From Carposina sasakii (Eukaryota; Arthropoda; Insecta; Lepidoptera; Carposinidae), in contig CP053159.1 of the NCBI GenBank assembly GCA_014607495.2, positions 3,727,501 to 3,791,500 on the forward strand: a stretch of DNA of 64,000 bases, given 5' to 3'. The stretch's first letter is position 1. The number at the start of each line of letters is the position of its first letter. A program made the translations under genes and the position numbers. Below the pieces are notes generated by a model. It worked only from the letters and a program-made list of their open reading frames with translations. It ran no database searches and was not told the DNA's origin. Shown one piece after another: positions 59,787 to 64,000 of this stretch.

Positions 59787-60955
59787 AAAGAGTTTTGACA
59801 ACTCACACACACGAGAAGTCCATATCATACTCCTCATCTCCTCACTGTAGAGTGCGTTTCACTATACAGAATGTTTGTGACAGCCAGGCAAATATTGATA
59901 TGGTGACTTCAGACCAGGTTTCTGAGATGAAAACCAGTGAAAATTTTCGCAGGAAAATTCCAAAATTTTCCGACTATTTTTTCAGGAATTTGTTAAAGTA
60001 GACCTTAAATAATGACTTAAAAACAAAATTTTACCTTATGGAATATGCCTGTTATAGGGCCTTACTAATAGAGGGTGTAAGTGGGTTCGATTGTTACCTT
60101 AGGTAGGACCCAAAGTCAAGCTCACTAGCCCGTTGTGCACCCTGCTATTAAATGGACGAGGCTCCAAAGCTGATAGTCACGGAAACATACATAAATATCC
60201 CACTAGATTCGTTACCGGTCACAAGATTGTTCTATTTGTGCTCGAAAAGCGGCATGGGACTTAATAGGCTTAACTTGTGAAAAGTGGGTGTGTAATTTGC
60301 ACATTTCTGTCCAACTTTTGGAGGTTAATGGGCGTGGCTATACATATACATGTATGTCTGTAAAACTTACTAACAATTAAGCTATTGAATCCGTAAATTA
60401 ATCCACGAAAAAGAAACCCCTATACTTAGAAATCATAATTAAAACAAAAACCACGACCCAGCGATAGGACCAAATCAAATAGTAACTTTATCAGTACAAA
60501 CGTACCACGAACGCCAAGCATACTAAATACTCCCGTGACGTAGCTCGTATCCCATCAGCGCAAGGACCAAAATAGCTCAGGTAACGGGCATTGATACGAG
60601 CACGTTATCGCGAGTTAGCAAATAAACTTTGTAGTTTACTTTGATAGTGATAACCGTTGATAACCATCATTGTTTTATTGGGCGTCGTAAAACACTTCTC
60701 TACGCGGGTATACGCGAGTTCAAGAGTACAGGCACGTGTGGTTTGTTTTTATTTATTTTTTTATATGAAAATGTTTCACGTGTTGAGAGGAGCTCTTGAA
60801 TAGTGAAACAGGTAAGATTGAAGGAGACACTTCAAAGCATGAGTGAATTCTATGTAGTTACATAACATGCTTGCGCTATTTTCAGAGGGCTGAGGGCAAA
60901 TTGTTTGGTCAGAAATCAAGCTTAGTTACTATTAGTCAAAATACGTTAAAAATAC

Positions 60956-60999
60956 TTGGGAGGCCTACGTCCAACAGTGGACTGCAATAGGCGACGACG
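60956..60999 (+). mobile_element. LINE 3' tail, very short
   Basis: GGAGGCCTACGTCCAACAGT then GGACTGCAATAGGCGACGAC. Confidence 0.6.
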
Positions 61000-61513
61000 A
61001 CTTAAAGTCCATCTCAATGACCCAAAATAAATCAAGTTTATTCACTCTGTTAAAAATTGGGTATTTTCATGTGAAATTCTCAACTAGCTATTATATTTTG
61101 CAAATTGTACGCAGCTGTACCTGCCCATGTCATTACCGCAATTGACGAACGTCTATAGATTTTACGACGGTCGTAATGATATCCTTGCATAAGTCATTAT
61201 TTACATTATCTATACGTACACGTAGAAATGTAATTATTATGATTTGAAATATTTATTAGACATTGTCTAGCTTTTATAGCTAAGACCGCTTTATTCCGGG
61301 ATAATAATGTAGCGGAACGTAAATGGGTCTACAATCTACATCAACCGATGTTGAGTTTAGCCAGGAATGCGACGACTTTGAATCTTAAATGGAATCCAAT
61401 AATTTCAGAATACTTATTAAATATTTTTTTTTACACAAAAATCAGGATAGAGAGAAATTAACTTTATCCTGAGATAAGACTTCTGACCATAGGAAAAATT
61501 GAACCATAAATGA

Positions 61514-61785
61514 AATTGTATTAGGCGTTACAATTCGGAAGTTCAAACATTCACTATGGGTGCGCCCACCTCCGGGCCCTACACCCTCCACTGACCCTCG
61601 GATCTGATAACTCATAATTGCGAAAACAGGCACTTGCACTAACTACAATCGCCACGAGAAACCAGACCCGAGCACCTAGCATGCAAGACGATACATTGCA
61701 CTATTCCGATATCAAAAACTAGATAAATAATCTACATATGTTTCGCCAACAACCGTGGCATCCTCAGGATTATAGAAATTAGTAA
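61514..61785 (+). repeat. Repeat family C copy (plus)
   Basis: CAATTCGGAAGTTCAAACAT, CCTCCGGGCCCTACACCCTC, CCAACAACCGTGGCATCCTC. Ends directly at the hairpin that follows. Confidence 0.65.
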
Positions 61786-61888
61786 ATTAGTAAACCACTA
61801 ATTATTATGAACCTCTAAAACCCAACACATTTCTGTGTAAGTAATGTGTTGGGTTTTAGAGATTCATAATAATTAGTGGTTTACTAAT
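61786..61888. repeat. Hairpin: 46-bp arms, 11-base loop
   Basis: ATTAGTAAACCACTAATTAT...AACACATT (61786-61831) mirrored at 61843-61888 with one C/T difference; loop TCTGTGTAAGT. Confidence 0.92.
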
Positions 61889-62865
61889 ACTATAATAATA
61901 AATAACCTACTCGTAGGTACCCACGGAGATATGACCGATTTTGTCATTTTTACTCGGGCAAAAGATGACACACAGTAGGTAACTAGAACTACCTATAGTT
62001 TTTATCACTTTGAATCAAAGCTCTATCTGTATCTATTTACGTGAGGACAACAGTGTACAGACGATAAATTGATTTGCGATTAATCAATGCATTTATTTAT
62101 TTCATGAACGTGACATATGAAATGCACGTAAGTGCTATCGCAAAGCTTACTTGATACGTTTTAGGTAAACGTCTTTTTTTAATTTTCTGTAGTACTCGTA
62201 TATTCCCTTTATGCCTCATTCTTCAAATATAAATAAGGTAAATACTATATAGCTAAGTTATACGATAACTCGATTTAAAAAATCTAGAACTTTGCGCCTA
62301 AGAGCAAGTCAAAATTTGATGCGTGAATTTTGAAGTTTTATGCAAATTAAATTAGGATAGATGCCTCAATAAACCACAGTATACCTGATAATATATTATG
62401 AATTTAACTAAATTAAGTTTATTTATCTCTAAGTACCTAAATATAATATCGAAGCAGAATTTTGGATAAAAAAGGTGTTAAAACTGTCGCAAACAGAGGT
62501 GTACCTATTTATTTAAACGCGGATAGTTGTGAGCTAACAGATAGCGGTGTAATTTACAACTCGCGGTGTAAATCGTATATTTTGTGTCATTTATTTATCT
62601 ATCAAGGGCAGTTGCGTTCGAGGTTTAGTGACAGGAGAAATACCAATATTTAAAAAAGTATTAAAGAACATAACCCTATTTCTTCGTCTGTCTGCTCTGC
62701 TTGTTGGCTGTTCAAAGCTGGCTGAATGAATTTTGATAAATTCGCTTCATTATTTCTACATAAACTATTAAGAAATCTATGTGGGGTCTGATGTCTATAA
62801 GAACGAAAATATTCATAGAATATTTTTAATGATGAATTGAATTCCCTTATTTATATTAAGTATAG

Positions 62866-63180
62866 TAGAGCCCGCGACTCCGTCCGCGTGGACTACAGAA
62901 AAAACAAAATGTCTAAATTATCCGAGATAAAAAGTGGCCTATAAGTTAAGTGGGACCTGTCACAATATATTGCTGAAAACTGCATCGAAATCGGTTCAGC
63001 CGTTTCTGAGATTAGCGTGCACAAACGCACAGACAAACAGACAAACCGACAAACAGACAAAATTTCAAAAAATCATCGTTTTGGGTTCTATTGCGTTGAT
63101 AAAGGTCTCCTATAATATTTTTTCTCATATATCTTCCATGTACAGACAGCGATCCGTTACATTTTTATTATATGTATAGA
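62866..63180 (-). mobile_element. Non-autonomous Helitron, minus, copy 3
   Basis: Reverse strand starts TCTATACATATAATAAAAAT (63180) and includes GGCTGAACCGATTTCGATGC and CCACGCGGACGGAGTCGCGG. The final CTAG is degraded to CTAC. Confidence 0.78.
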
Positions 63181-63660
63181 TAGAAGAATAGAGATTTTGT
63201 TCGAGATGGCAGAATCAGATCTTATCATAGTATTTTATTATCTGTACTATGTACTATATCTGTATATTAAAATAACAATAACCTATCTCTTCATCCCGAC
63301 AATGTATCAGGTTTAGCAAACTTTAAATAATACAATATAACATTTCGAGCATTATATTGTAGTGACTGTGCCTTGTCAAACAATAGTTTATCGCGGAACC
63401 TATTATTCTTAGAGGCTTATGTTTAATACTTTTGTCCAATAAATAATTATTTGTGCTCTAAATATAGCTTAATAAACGTTTAGCTATTAATTTAAGGCAG
63501 AGACGATTAGAGACGATCATCGCCCTACATACATATTTAGGTACACCGAAAAGCCCCGAGATAATTCGAGAGCTCATCGATACTCGTATGGTCTTTTAAC
63601 TGCCAGTTTCCCGAATGCATGTCAACTAATCTACTGACAATGCATCAAGTTTATTATAAA

Positions 63661-63936
63661 CTAGTGGACGTCCGCGATTCCGTCCGCGTGGACTGCAGAA
63701 AAAACAAAATGTCGAAATTATGCGGGATGAAAACATTTTCCCGGGATAAAAAGTAGCCTATATGTTAAGTGGGACCTGTCACAATATATTCCTAAAAAAC
63801 TGCATCGAAATCGGTTCAACCGTTTCAAAGATTAGCGTGCACAAACGCACCTACTAATAAACAAACCGACAAACAGACAAATCTTCCATGTACAGACAGC
63901 GATCCATTATATTTTTATTATACTCATATGTATAGA
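63661..63936 (-). mobile_element. Non-autonomous Helitron, minus, copy 4
   Basis: CTAG at 63661-63664 and TCTATACATA at 63936 (reverse strand). Same family as copies 1-3 but lacks about 60 bases around the AATTTTTGTCTGTTT segment. Confidence 0.8.
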
Positions 63937-64000
63937 TATAGAAGAAGAGGTGAATTCCTCTAGTAGCCATAGTTCTAATGTCAATTAAAAATAAATCTCA

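Larger units (their letters stand above)
57839..62865 (-). other. Region upstream of the recognised Pitx-type exons; no further exon identified
   Basis: A 5' exon with the start codon must lie here or beyond the window. I find no minus-strand ORF with homeobox-gene character. The stretch holds repeat copies (58010-58190, 59606-59786, 60956-60999, 61514-61785), a hairpin (61786-61888) and one repeat-free GC-richer patch (58580-58830). Confidence 0.4.

Overview
This window looks like nuclear DNA of a moth or butterfly (Lepidoptera). It is AT-rich, gene-poor and intron-dominated. It is littered with repeats typical of that order: short Helitrons ending in CTAG, a tRNA-derived SINE with a GGTTCGAATCC B box, and LINE 3' tails running into (GAT)n. 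Species cannot be read from it. No bacterial, plasmid, CRISPR or phage signature is present.

Host gene. The one host gene I can support is a Pitx-type (K50, paired-like, OAR-containing) homeobox gene on the minus strand. Three coding exons are visible: 57713-57838 (linker upstream of the homeodomain), 49205-49447 (linker plus homeodomain residues 1-46) and 36330-36917 (homeodomain residues 47-60, the C-terminal region, the OAR motif and the stop). Splice phases agree across both junctions. The first exon(s) and promoter are not identified and probably lie beyond the right edge. The homeobox exon carries one extra base at 49311-49312, which breaks the frame inside the homeodomain. It is either an assembly error or a true lesion. 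The introns are 12.3 kb and 8.3 kb and are full of transposable-element remnants. Two LINE 3' fragments sit within about 55 bp of either side of the homeobox exon.

Left part (1-36 kb). This is mostly mobile DNA. Recognisable items are a hAT-like element (3916-4442), two SINE-like copies inserted head to head with separate target duplications (4484-5331), a decayed integrase gene of the KRBA2-like type (6172-7965), a broken LINE reverse transcriptase (10351-11641), a 146-bp-arm hairpin (13203-13518), a third copy of the SINE-like element (14827-15215), two small TWA-flanked MITEs (20515-20739, 22326-22512), two Helitrons, a 47-bp x5 minisatellite (26414-26646) and a foldback element with inverted motif arrays (32804-33278).

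Right part (36-64 kb). This holds Pitx with its introns and upstream flank, plus more LINE tails, Helitrons, MITEs and two perfect or near-perfect hairpins (38454-38528, 61786-61888). A few repeat-free, GC-richer patches (29.8-30.07, 37.03-37.48, 37.92-38.11, 58.58-58.83 kb) are candidate regulatory DNA. Two of them contain TAATCC, the site preferred by K50 homeodomains such as Pitx. Apart from Pitx, nothing here works as a pathway; the rest is independent insertions in different states of decay.
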